Assembly: GCA_947630255.1 (NCBI GenBank) | Contig: CANRGU010000019.1 | Coordinates: 1 to 16,371 of the forward strand | DNA length: 16,371 nucleotides | Direction of reading: 5' to 3' | Origin: an uncultured Clostridia bacterium | GTDB lineage: Bacteria; Bacillota; Clostridia; TANB77; CAG-508 | In this document: piece by piece, positions 1-7,504 of the stretch | Numbering within the stretch: the first letter of the stretch is position 1 | Layout of the letters: the number at the start of each line of letters is the position of its first letter | Program-made: the position numbers and the translations under genes | Notes under the pieces: generated by a model | Seen by the model: the letters and a program-made list of their open reading frames with translations, nothing else | What the model was told of the DNA's origin: nothing | Databases searched by the model: none

Positions 1-131
1 CTTAATGGAAATGACACTCCTGCTTTTGTTGTAACTGCTCCGCTATCTATTAACTTAAATTTATTTCCCTGATAATCAATTATACTATATCCTGTTATTG
101 CAAAGCCTGGATCAATCCCTAGTATTCGCAT
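1..131 (-). CDS. ruvC: Holliday junction resolvase RuvC, N-terminal part (runs off the window)
   Basis: The 43 visible codons encode the start of RuvC, the RNase H-fold endonuclease that cuts Holliday junctions together with RuvAB. The N-terminus MRILGIDPGFAITGY is the family signature, and the Asp in GIDPG (residue 7) is the first of the metal-binding catalytic acids. The rest of the gene lies beyond base 1. The ATG is preceded by AAGGA seven bases upstream, located inside the 3' end of the preceding 128-codon gene, which it overlaps by 20 bp. This suggests translational coupling at the end of the murB run. Whether ruvA and ruvB follow cannot be seen. Identification rests on the N-terminal motif, which is distinctive. 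Confidence 0.93.
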   Translation of the reverse strand, partial: MRILGIDPGFAITGYSIIDYQGNKFKLIDSGAVTTKAGVSFPL

Positions 132-498
132 CTTCTATTCCTTCCTTGCGTTTTTCTAATTCTAATATATCACTGATAATTTTCTTACAACTTTCTGCTT
201 GTTCTTTATTCATTTCTTGTAACCAAAAGTTGTCGGTAGGTCTTTTTGCCCCGGTTTTTCTTATTCTGTCAAATTCGTCTTCATCTGGATTTAGTTTGAT
301 TCTTCTTTTGAAAAAATCAAATAATTCTGGATTTTTATATAAAATATCTGACTGAAATGAAGTTTGTTTTATAATTTCTTCTCCTATGTTATCATTTTTT
401 AAATGGCTAGTTTGAAATCTTGTATAATATGTGCCATCGATTCTTGCTAAAATACCTATGATTTCTTCTTTCCATTTTACTAAAAAATAATTGTCCAT
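112..498 (-). CDS. Small 128-aa protein beside a HipA-like kinase; possible HipS-like partner
   Basis: Not firmly recognised. The protein has an N-terminal beta-rich stretch (YFLVKWKEEIIGILARIDG), then LFDFFKRRI around residues 60-68 and RKTGAKRPTDNFW around 80-92, then a charged helix (about 97-128). From memory the middle pattern (Y..S..LF.FF.NRI, TGG+R.TDN) recurs in the N-terminal part of some HIRAN-domain proteins, but no HIRAN domain follows here. The early part (short strand, Gly, Leu, strand) also resembles the N-terminal subdomain of HipA, which in HipBST systems is a separate small protein, HipS. It lies 23 nt downstream of the HipA-like kinase and overlaps ruvC by 20 bp, so it is co-transcribed with both. 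Its ribosome binding site is weak (GAAG). A regulatory partner role for the kinase is inference. Confidence 0.75.
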   Translation of the reverse strand: MDNYFLVKWKEEIIGILARIDGTYYTRFQTSHLKNDNIGEEIIKQTSFQSDILYKNPELFDFFKRRIKLNPDEDEFDRIRKTGAKRPTDNFWLQEMNKEQAESCKKIISDILELEKRKEGIEDANTRD

Positions 499-521
499 AT
501 TTTCTTCACTTTCCTTTCTAT

Positions 522-1496
522 TTAAAAATCTCTTTCTAAATCTTTGTCTAAACTTTTCAAATATTTTAACTTACTATTTAACTCTTTTCTTATTGAATTT
601 TCATATTTTGTTTGATGAATAGCAGTATAGAATTTATCTAAATTAACATTTAAATCTTCTAAAAATTGCTTATAGTACTCTGGATATTGTTCATGTATAT
701 AGTCCACTATATCTTTGCAACTATATGAGACTTTGCCTTGTTTTGTTTTTACTCTCATAAACCCTAGTCCCCAATTTTCTTGCGTTACTACTCCTGGTTT
801 ATAATCAATTATATTTACAAATGAAATTGCGTTATCATATAATCCTAGCTGATAATTTTGTGTTTTACTGTCAGATACTAATGCCCAATTATCTGGATGC
901 CTATCAAAGCTATTTGTTATACAATCTAATAATATTGTTTTTACTATATTTTCTTCTATTTCTTTATAATTATCTCCATCACCCATAAAGTTTTTTATAT
1001 AGCCTAAAAGCTCTTCTATATAAAGTCTGTCATCGTTTTTTTTCATTTCATCTATTGTTATTCCATTATAACGTAAAATTGTTCTTATATCTACCATGTC
1101 CTCTTTTTGCTTGTCAACAATGCTATAACTAAGTATCCCTGGATCTCCAAAATGTCTTGTATCATTTATAATATCTATATTTGGAATTCTACAATTAGGT
1201 AAAACTAATTTGCCTAATATGCTCCATAGTTTCTCTGCATAAGCACCATCTAAAGCGTCATAGTCAGGTTCTTTATATATTGCTATTCCTTTTTCTGTTA
1301 TTTTTCCATCTTCATAATCAAAAACCTTTCCCCATCTTGGATTACCATTGCTTCTACCTATGCTGTCTGAATCTATTGTTTTAAAAATAATTCCATTAAA
1401 ATCTTTAGGAATATTTTTTACAAATTCATCGAATGGAATTTCTTCATGTTTTCTATATAAATAGAAGTTCTTTTTATCGAAAATATTATTTTCCAT
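522..1496 (-). CDS. HipA-like serine/threonine kinase (HipT-sized)
   Basis: This 324-residue protein carries the HipA-family kinase core. A Gly/Ser-rich loop (SDSIGRSNGNPRWGK, residues 43-57) is followed by a likely ATP-lysine (IAIYKEP, K75) and a likely helix-C glutamate (YAEKLWSILG, E88). A catalytic loop follows, SFDRHPDNW with D198 and N203, and the metal-binding GLYDNA with D221. HipA proteins are usually about 440 residues. This one lacks the extra N-terminal subdomain, as the HipT proteins of HipBST systems do. The start is set at base 1496, not the upstream in-frame ATG at 1520: the later ATG has GAGAGGA six bases upstream, within the last codons of the debranching enzyme gene, whose stop is one base away. 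No HipB-like DNA-binding antitoxin is nearby. The substrate is unknown, and a role in growth control is inference from family. Confidence 0.83.
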   Translation of the reverse strand: MENNIFDKKNFYLYRKHEEIPFDEFVKNIPKDFNGIIFKTIDSDSIGRSNGNPRWGKVFDYEDGKITEKGIAIYKEPDYDALDGAYAEKLWSILGKLVLPNCRIPNIDIINDTRHFGDPGILSYSIVDKQKEDMVDIRTILRYNGITIDEMKKNDDRLYIEELLGYIKNFMGDGDNYKEIEENIVKTILLDCITNSFDRHPDNWALVSDSKTQNYQLGLYDNAISFVNIIDYKPGVVTQENWGLGFMRVKTKQGKVSYSCKDIVDYIHEQYPEYYKQFLEDLNVNLDKFYTAIHQTKYENSIRKELNSKLKYLKSLDKDLERDF

Positions 1497-1497
1497 T

Positions 1498-3552
1498 TTA
1501 TTCCTCTCTAAAATATTCATATATTATTCTAAATATTTCTGCTACACTCCACCCTTGAGCTATTGCTCCTTTTGGCAAATAAGGCGATTTTGAATCATAT
1601 ATTTCTGAAATACTTCCTATTGTACCTCTTTCAAACATTTCGTTTGTAAAAGTTTTTCTTGTTGTTTCAATAAATTCTTGTCTTTTTTCTTTCAATATTT
1701 TCTTTTTTGTTTTATCTTTTTCATAATCAATTCTGTTATTTAATGTATCAAAGTATAGTCCTAAAAGCCATGGCCATGTTGTTCCTTGATGATAACTTGA
1801 ATCTCTTTTGAAACCATCTCCTTCATAAACGTCTATATATCCTTTTTCACCTTTTGCAAGTGTCTTTAAGCCATATTTATTAAGTAACTTCTTAGTTACA
1901 GTTTCAAACATTTCTTCTGCAATTTTTCCGTTTGGTTCTAAAATAGGATAACTAAGTGCTGTTGCAAATAATTGATTTGGTCTTACTTTGCTATCTCCTA
2001 TTACATCATATAGGCATTTTTTCTTTTTGTTATAAAAGCTAGTTTCAAAAGAATTTTTACATTTGTTTGCTAATTCTTCATACTGTTTTGCTTGTTTTCT
2101 TTTTCCAAATTTATTGCTTAGCTCTTGCATTATTTTTAAACTGTTATACCACATAGCATTTATTTCAACTGCTTTGCCATTTCTAGGAGTGAAACAATAA
2201 TTTCCATACTTTGCATCCATCCAAGTATTTTGTGTGTTTTCTGTTCCTGATGAAATTAATCCGTCATTATCTAAAAATATATTGTTATCATCTAAATCAA
2301 TTCCTTTTGTGTAATTATCAATTATTATAACAAGTTTGTCATATATATTTTTTTCAATAAATCTATAATCTTTTGTATATTTTAGATATTTATATACTGC
2401 TTCAAATAGTAAGAGAGAACTGTCTACACTATTATATAAAGGTCTATTATCATATCCTGAATATCCATTTGGCACTAATCCAAATTTTATATCTCGGACT
2501 ATTGTAAGCAAAACTTCTTTTGCTATATCATATCTTTTTGTTGTTAAAAGAAGTCCTTCAAATGAAATTAGGCTATCCCTTCCCCAATCTAAAAACCAAG
2601 GGTATCCTGCAATAATTGTGTGAAGTGCAAAGCTTGGTCTGTACACTATAAAATTATCTATTGCTATACAAAAATCTTTTAATAAATTTCTTTTTGTTAA
2701 TATTTCTTTAGATGCTTTTCCAACATCCTGCTTTTCTTGTAATAAACCTGTTTTATACATTAATTCGTTTATTCTAATTATTTCTTTGTTTATTACTTTT
2801 TTTACATTTATTTCTTCTATATTTTCTTCTAATGAGCAGACAAATTCTATTTCCTTTTGTTCATTTTCTGGAACTTCAATTTCATATCTTCCAGGAACTA
2901 CTAGATTTTCTTCTGGAAAAAATCCTCTTTTTTCTTCTTCTAAATAATACATATTCCTAAAGATATCATTATCATGCTTAATGTAATTTCCATCTGAAAT
3001 GTGCATATATATTGGATTATTTGAGTTATCATCAATCTCCACTTTAACTTTTTTATCTTTTATAGTTTGTTTTAACATAAATTCGTGGTTTGTTGTCATT
3101 GTGTGGAAATCTCTAAAGTTTATAACAGGAGATACTGTAAATTTTGCACTATTTCCTGAGTTAGTTATTCTGTATAAAATGCAAACTGTATTTTTTCCAT
3201 ATTCCATACATATTAACTTTTTTATAATAACATCTTTTATTTTGTATGTAAAAATTGGTATATATTCTTTTTCAAATTCAGTTTGGTATTTAAAGCCTTC
3301 AGAAATATAGTCTTTACATATATTAGAATATATGTTATAGCTTGTATTATTTATTTCTATTGATTCATCTAATTTTGATAATATAAGATGTCTTCTAGCA
3401 GGAGGGGTAAGTGGTGCCACTAATAAGCCGTGATATTTTCTTGTATTAATACCAAATATAGTTGATGAGCTATATCCTCCTATTCCATTTGTTATTATCC
3501 ATTCTTTATCTATTCCTTCTTTTAATGGTAAGTTTTTTGTTGTTATTTTCAT
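1498..3552 (-). CDS. Glycogen debranching enzyme, amylo-alpha-1,6-glucosidase type (GH133-like)
   Basis: The 684-residue protein matches the two-domain debranching enzyme family found in archaea and clostridia. It removes alpha-1,6-linked glucose stubs so that glycogen or related glucans can be fully degraded in the cytoplasm. The N-terminal glucan-handling domain begins with the family pattern TNGIGGYSSSTIFG...RKYHGLLVA (residues 21-46). The C-terminal (alpha/alpha)6 catalytic domain holds WFLDWGRDS (319-327), TWMDAKYG (443-450), VEINAMWYN (462-470) and HQGTTWPW (588-595), all conserved motifs. The length is typical. AGGAG lies seven bases before the ATG. It is 23 nt downstream of the YvcK-like gene and one base ahead of the HipA-like kinase, so it is an internal operon gene. 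No signal peptide is seen. Confidence 0.93.
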   Translation of the reverse strand: MKITTKNLPLKEGIDKEWIITNGIGGYSSSTIFGINTRKYHGLLVAPLTPPARRHLILSKLDESIEINNTSYNIYSNICKDYISEGFKYQTEFEKEYIPIFTYKIKDVIIKKLICMEYGKNTVCILYRITNSGNSAKFTVSPVINFRDFHTMTTNHEFMLKQTIKDKKVKVEIDDNSNNPIYMHISDGNYIKHDNDIFRNMYYLEEEKRGFFPEENLVVPGRYEIEVPENEQKEIEFVCSLEENIEEINVKKVINKEIIRINELMYKTGLLQEKQDVGKASKEILTKRNLLKDFCIAIDNFIVYRPSFALHTIIAGYPWFLDWGRDSLISFEGLLLTTKRYDIAKEVLLTIVRDIKFGLVPNGYSGYDNRPLYNSVDSSLLLFEAVYKYLKYTKDYRFIEKNIYDKLVIIIDNYTKGIDLDDNNIFLDNDGLISSGTENTQNTWMDAKYGNYCFTPRNGKAVEINAMWYNSLKIMQELSNKFGKRKQAKQYEELANKCKNSFETSFYNKKKKCLYDVIGDSKVRPNQLFATALSYPILEPNGKIAEEMFETVTKKLLNKYGLKTLAKGEKGYIDVYEGDGFKRDSSYHQGTTWPWLLGLYFDTLNNRIDYEKDKTKKKILKEKRQEFIETTRKTFTNEMFERGTIGSISEIYDSKSPYLPKGAIAQGWSVAEIFRIIYEYFREE

Positions 3553-3575
3553 TTGTATTCTCCTAACAGATTATT

Positions 3576-5171
3576 TTATTTTTCCTTATTTTTGCTGTAT
3601 GTTTCTTTTAAGAATCTTTCTTTTTCTCTCTTCTCTTCCTCGTCTATCATTTCTCGTGCTTTTTCGTGTATTCTAATATTTTCTTGTCTTGTTTTTTCGC
3701 TTTCTTTTATTGACTCAATTCTATCTTTGTATTTGTTACTAAATTTACTTGTTCTTTTTAGTATTTTTTCTTCTTCTTTTTTATGTTTTTTCTCTTTCTT
3801 ATATCTTTTTGCCTCTTTTCTTTCTGTTTTTTCCTTCTTGTTTTCTTCTTTTAATTTTGAATTTAATAACATATATTGCTCATCATTGTGTTTATCTTTA
3901 AATCTTAAATCACCACAAATTAATTCTATAATTAATTTTGCTGTTTTATCTGGATCATGCCTTATGTAATTTCCTTCTGCTGTAGCAAGCTCGCCTTTTA
4001 TCAATCTTATTCCTCTACTTCTGATATTTGATGTATCTATGTTTACAATATCTGATCCCATTAAATTATATTTTCTTACATATTCAGGTACAATTTCACC
4101 AACATCTGATATACAAAAATCTATTATTCCTTCTCCGCTATGTTCTAATATGCTGTTTATATGATCAGATACCTCATAATCATCAGTTTGTCCTGGTTCT
4201 GTCATTATGTTAGATATATATATTTTTAATGCTTTGCTTTCTCTTATTGTTTTTGAAACATTTTTTATAAGAAGATTTGGTATAACATTTGTATAAAGGC
4301 TTCCTGGTCCTATAACTATTGCATCTGCATTTTTTATTGCTTCTAATACTCCTGGAGCAGTTCTACAATTTGATGGATTTATATATACTCTATTAATTTT
4401 TGTTACTTTGTTAGTTACTGTTTCTGCAATTTTTGTTTTGTCTGTAACTACTGTACCATCTTGCAGTTCTGCACATATATTCATTTCATCTAGTGTTACT
4501 GGAAGAACTTTTCCTACCATTGATAGTATGTTACTTGATTTTTCGATACTTTTTGTAAAATCTCCATTTATTTTTTGCATAACGTATAAATAAATATCTC
4601 CAAAACTTAAGTTTTTAAGTTTTCCTTCTGCAAATGTATAATTCATTAAATCATTCATGTTATCTGCATTTGTAGAAAGTGCTACTATACTACTTTTTAC
4701 ATCATCTACTGGATTTAAATTTAATTCTTTTATTGATATAGATGGTCTACCATATGCAGATACCGGAACTATTGCAGTTAAATTGCTTGTGTAATTTTTT
4801 AGTCCCCTTAATACATTATTTATTCCATTTCCTCCACCTATTACAACAATATTCGGTCCTCTTTCGTATATAGGATTTTTTGAAACTAATTTTTTAAGTT
4901 CATTATCATTTTCCGAATTATCTACATTGACATTATTTTTTTCTATTAGTAATTCTAAATTTCTTCTTTGTATGTACACTATTCCTAATACAAAGCAAAT
5001 AAATCCTACAACAAATGTACCAACTACAAGTAATACATCCAAAAGCTCTAATCTTTCAGATGATAAAATTTTTGAAAAACCAAAACATGTTAGTATTATT
5101 CCTATTAATATTAAAAACATCCACCTTTTTATTTTTGTACTATTTTTTAACCAGTTAAAAAAATTTTTCAT
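3576..5171 (-). CDS. Membrane-anchored, divergent YvcK/CofD-like protein
   Basis: The central part (residues about 106-425) belongs to the YvcK/CofD-like family. YvcK binds UDP-sugars and supports gluconeogenic growth and peptidoglycan synthesis. Well-kept motifs are VVIGGGNG (109-116), GKVLPVTLDEM (220-230), GPGSLYTNVIPNL (288-300), NIMTEPGQT (321-329) and SDHI (335-338). Unlike canonical YvcK, the DDGGSSGRLR segment is replaced by SAYGRPSISIKEL (138-150), PPGDIRN by NPVDDVKS, and GHSLGN by NLSFGD. There are two predicted membrane helices at the N-terminus (about 17-34 and 44-66) and a Lys/Glu-rich likely coiled-coil tail (about 436-531). The gene follows murB with one base between, AGGAG lying inside murB. 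The usual partners rapZ and whiA are absent. It may be a paralogue with a changed ligand. Confidence 0.87.
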   Translation of the reverse strand: MKNFFNWLKNSTKIKRWMFLILIGIILTCFGFSKILSSERLELLDVLLVVGTFVVGFICFVLGIVYIQRRNLELLIEKNNVNVDNSENDNELKKLVSKNPIYERGPNIVVIGGGNGINNVLRGLKNYTSNLTAIVPVSAYGRPSISIKELNLNPVDDVKSSIVALSTNADNMNDLMNYTFAEGKLKNLSFGDIYLYVMQKINGDFTKSIEKSSNILSMVGKVLPVTLDEMNICAELQDGTVVTDKTKIAETVTNKVTKINRVYINPSNCRTAPGVLEAIKNADAIVIGPGSLYTNVIPNLLIKNVSKTIRESKALKIYISNIMTEPGQTDDYEVSDHINSILEHSGEGIIDFCISDVGEIVPEYVRKYNLMGSDIVNIDTSNIRSRGIRLIKGELATAEGNYIRHDPDKTAKLIIELICGDLRFKDKHNDEQYMLLNSKLKEENKKEKTERKEAKRYKKEKKHKKEEEKILKRTSKFSNKYKDRIESIKESEKTRQENIRIHEKAREMIDEEEKREKERFLKETYSKNKEK

Positions 5172-5172
5172 T

Positions 5173-6080
5173 TTACTCTTCTCCTATAACTTCAATTTCT
5201 AGTTCTATGTCAATATTAAATTTATCATGTACTTTTTGCTTTATTACATCTACAAGCAAAAGTACATCTTTTGCCGTAGCATTTCCTTTATTTACAATAA
5301 AACCTGCATGTTTTTCTGATACATAAGCATCTCCTATATTATATCCCTTTAAATTGCATTTATCAATAAGCTGTGCAGTTATATATCCATCTCCTCTTTT
5401 AAATGTACTTCCTCCGCTTGGAAAATTTAATGGTTGTTTTTCTTTTCTTGATTTATTATTTTTTTCCATTTCTAACTTAATTTTTTCTTTTTCTTCTGGC
5501 TTTAATTGTAAAATAGTTGACACTATTATATCATTTTTATTGTTAAATCTACTACCTCTATATTTAAATTCATGTTCTTTGTTGTTAATTTTATTTAATT
5601 GTAAATCTTTATCTAAATATTCAGACCATACTACAATATTTTTAAATTCACTTCCGTAAGCACCAGCATTCATTTTAATTGCTCCACCAATTGTGCCTGG
5701 TATTCCGCAAAGCGAATTCTAATCCTGATAATCCTTTTTTATAGGCTTCATTTGCAATTTTTGATAGTAAAACTCCAGATCCTACTTTTACTTTATAATC
5801 ATCTAAAAAATCAATTTCTTTAAAATCTGGTTTTATAACTATTCCTCTTATTCCTCCGATCTTTCACAAGCAAATTGCTTCCATTACCTATAATTGTAGT
5901 TTTAATATTATTTTTTTTTGCAATATCTATTATGAATTTAAGTTCATCTACATTTTTAGGCTTTACAAATATATCTGCTGGTCCTCCTATTTTAAATGAT
6001 GTGTGCTTGCTCATTGGTTCATTTGCATAAACTTGCTCTTTATTTAATTTTTCTAAAATTTTGTTATAAATTTTATCCAT
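5173..6080 (-). pseudogene. murB: UDP-N-acetylenolpyruvoylglucosamine reductase MurB, interrupted by two one-base insertions
   Basis: MurB is the FAD/NADPH enzyme that makes UDP-N-acetylmuramate for peptidoglycan. The gene is readable only in three frames. Bases 6080-5859 give the N-terminus (SKHTSFKIGGPADIF, NGSNLLVKD). An extra C at 5858 shifts the frame, and 5857-5712 then reads GGIRGIVIKPDF to GLEFA. One extra T (three A on the plus strand at 5709-5711) shifts it again, and 5708-5173 reads CGIPGTIGGAIKMNAGAYGSE onward. Removing both bases gives a continuous 301-codon product of normal type II length. The catalytic-type motifs are intact: SGGSTFKR with the proton-donor Ser, and the late Glu in LEIEV. 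With an essential function and otherwise perfect conservation, sequencing or assembly error is as likely as recent inactivation. The ATG has AGGAG four bases upstream. Confidence 0.9.
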
Positions 6081-6147
6081 AATTCTCCTATCATTTTTAC
6101 ATATATTTATTCAATATATGTTTAAAATATAAATAATAGTTTATTGA

Positions 6148-6176
6148 ATTTTATCATTATTTTATTTTTTTTACAA
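6148..6176 (-). promoter_or_regulatory. Sigma-A promoter for the murB run
   Basis: On the minus strand TTGTAA (6171-6176) and TAAAAT (6148-6153) are separated by exactly 17 bases, about 65 nt before the murB ATG. It is the only convincing promoter seen ahead of the six-gene run murB to ruvC. Confidence 0.55.
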
Positions 6177-6206
6177 TATTTATATTATACAAATTACAAT
6201 TTATAT

Positions 6207-6235
6207 TTGTATTAACTATATAATAATGATATAAT
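6207..6235 (+). promoter_or_regulatory. Sigma-A promoter for htpX
   Basis: TTGTAT (6207-6212) and a perfect TATAAT (6230-6235) are spaced by 17 bases. The predicted start of transcription, near 6242, falls on the ribosome binding site, giving an unusually short leader of about ten bases before the ATG at 6253. Another upstream promoter may therefore exist in this very AT-rich stretch. Confidence 0.5.
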
Positions 6236-6252
6236 ATTTTTAGGTGATTAAT

Positions 6253-7152
6253 ATGTTAGATGATGTTAGAAAAAATAAAAGAAAATCAATTTTTATCGTT
6301 TTTAGCTTTGTTTTAATAATTACTTTAATTTTATATTATATATGTATGGCATTTGATTTAAGTGCTCCTGTTGCAATTATAATTTCTTTGGGATTCTCAA
6401 TACTTGCAAGTTGGGCTTCTTATTATAATAGTGATAAAATTATTTTATCTGTAACTAAAGCAAGACCTGCAACAGAGGAAGAAGATAAAAAGCTAATAAA
6501 TATATTAGAAGGATTGATGATTTCATCAGGGCTTTCACATAAACCAAAACTTTATGTTGTAGATGATCCCCAACCAAATGCTTTTGCAACAGGTAGAAAT
6601 CCAGAGCATTCTATTATATGTGTTACTACTGGGCTTTTAGAAAAATTAGAATATTATGAATTAGAAGGAGTTATAGCTCATGAAATGGCTCATATAAAGA
6701 ACTATGATATACTACTTTCAGCTGTTGTTACTGTAATGGTAGGTTTTATAGTTATGCTATCTGATATATTTACTAGAACATTTTATTACAGAGGAAGTAA
6801 GGATAGAGATAATGACAACAATGGTAATGCAATTTTAATGATTATAGGATTAGTTTTTTTAATACTTGCTCCTATTCTTGGAAAGATTATGCAAATGGCT
6901 GTGTCTAGAAGAAGAGAATTTTTAGCAGATAGTACAGCAGTTGAATTTACTAGAAATCCAGATGGATTAATATCAGCTTTAAGAAAATTAGATGAAGATC
7001 CTAATGAACTTCGAGTTGCAAATAAAGCAACAGAAAACATGTATATCGTAAATCCATTTAGAAAAAATGCGAATGGTAAGAAAAAAGCTGGATTGTTTTC
7101 TACTCATCCAAGCATTGATGATAGAATTGAAGCATTACAAAATATAAGATAA
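6253..7152 (+). CDS. htpX: HtpX-like membrane zinc metalloprotease (M48 family)
   Basis: HtpX proteases sit in the cytoplasmic membrane and degrade misfolded or damaged membrane proteins. The 299-residue product shows two N-terminal membrane helices (about 12-31 and 37-55). The zinc motif HEMAH (143-147) lies in VIAHEMAHIKN, and the third ligand Glu222 in SRRREFLADSTAV. Two further hydrophobic segments lie between (about 153-171 and 192-210). The family patterns NAFATGRNPEHS (109-120) and the C-terminal STHPSIDDRI are present. The ATG at 6253 was chosen over an in-frame GTG at 6244 because AGGTG at 6242-6246 is a properly spaced ribosome binding site for the ATG and overlaps the GTG. It is divergent from murB and ends one base from the stop of the opposing RNHCP gene. 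Confidence 0.94.
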   Translation: MLDDVRKNKRKSIFIVFSFVLIITLILYYICMAFDLSAPVAIIISLGFSILASWASYYNSDKIILSVTKARPATEEEDKKLINILEGLMISSGLSHKPKLYVVDDPQPNAFATGRNPEHSIICVTTGLLEKLEYYELEGVIAHEMAHIKNYDILLSAVVTVMVGFIVMLSDIFTRTFYYRGSKDRDNDNNGNAILMIIGLVFLILAPILGKIMQMAVSRRREFLADSTAVEFTRNPDGLISALRKLDEDPNELRVANKATENMYIVNPFRKNANGKKKAGLFSTHPSIDDRIEALQNIR

Positions 7153-7153
7153 T

Positions 7154-7468
7154 TTACGGAATATTCTTTGCTACGCTTAATTTTATTATTAAATCAATGT
7201 TATCATCTTTTGCGGCTTTATTTTTTCTAATTTGTCCGCATTTTTTGCATTTATATATTATTACATATCCTTTTTTACTATTCATTTCTACGCCTATTGG
7301 CTCTAGTAATCCATGGCATGACTCTGCTCTATCTCCTGGATTTATATCTACATGTTTTGAATATAGACAATGATTACAATGGTTTCTACATGAATATCCC
7401 AATTTTTCTACTTTCTTGCCACAATTTTCACATATAAATTCTTCATCTATCTCGTTAAAATTTTTCAC
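7154..7468 (-). CDS. RNHCP-domain zinc-ribbon protein
   Basis: The 104-residue product matches the RNHCP domain family, small proteins of unknown function named for a conserved RNHCP-like motif. Cys/His pairs that could bind zinc are CENC (13-16), CRNHCNHC (27-34) and YKCKKCG (72-78). The block SKHVDINPGDRAESCHG (37-53) is typical of the family. The start is placed at a GTG (7468), because AAAGGAG lies eight bases upstream and family members begin near this point. The earlier ATG at 7504, which would add 12 residues, has only a weak GAAGAA. The gene follows the nucleoside kinase by 36 nt, so the two are likely co-transcribed. No function can be assigned. Confidence 0.85.
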   Translation of the reverse strand: MKNFNEIDEEFICENCGKKVEKLGYSCRNHCNHCLYSKHVDINPGDRAESCHGLLEPIGVEMNSKKGYVIIYKCKKCGQIRKNKAAKDDNIDLIIKLSVAKNIP

Positions 7469-7504
7469 AATTTTTACTCCTTTTAACACACCACAAGAAA
7501 TCAT

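Noticed and set aside
1497..1520. Longer start of the HipA-like kinase at 1520
   Set aside because: It would overlap the debranching enzyme gene and has no ribosome binding site, whereas 1496 has GAGAGGA at correct distance.
3553..3969. Plus-strand reading frame of 138 codons
   Set aside because: It is the mirror of the Lys/Glu-rich tail of the YvcK-like gene and reads as Phe/Ser/Leu repeats with no ribosome binding site.
5173..5673. Separate 166-residue gene starting MNAGAYGSE
   Set aside because: This ATG is an internal codon of MurB (the KMNAG motif after PGTIGGAI). No ribosome binding site precedes it and the fragment lacks the FAD-binding half, so it is part of the broken murB.
7469..7504. 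Longer ATG start of the RNHCP protein at 7504
   Set aside because: The 12 extra residues are not family-like, and the strong AAAGGAG serves the GTG at 7468.
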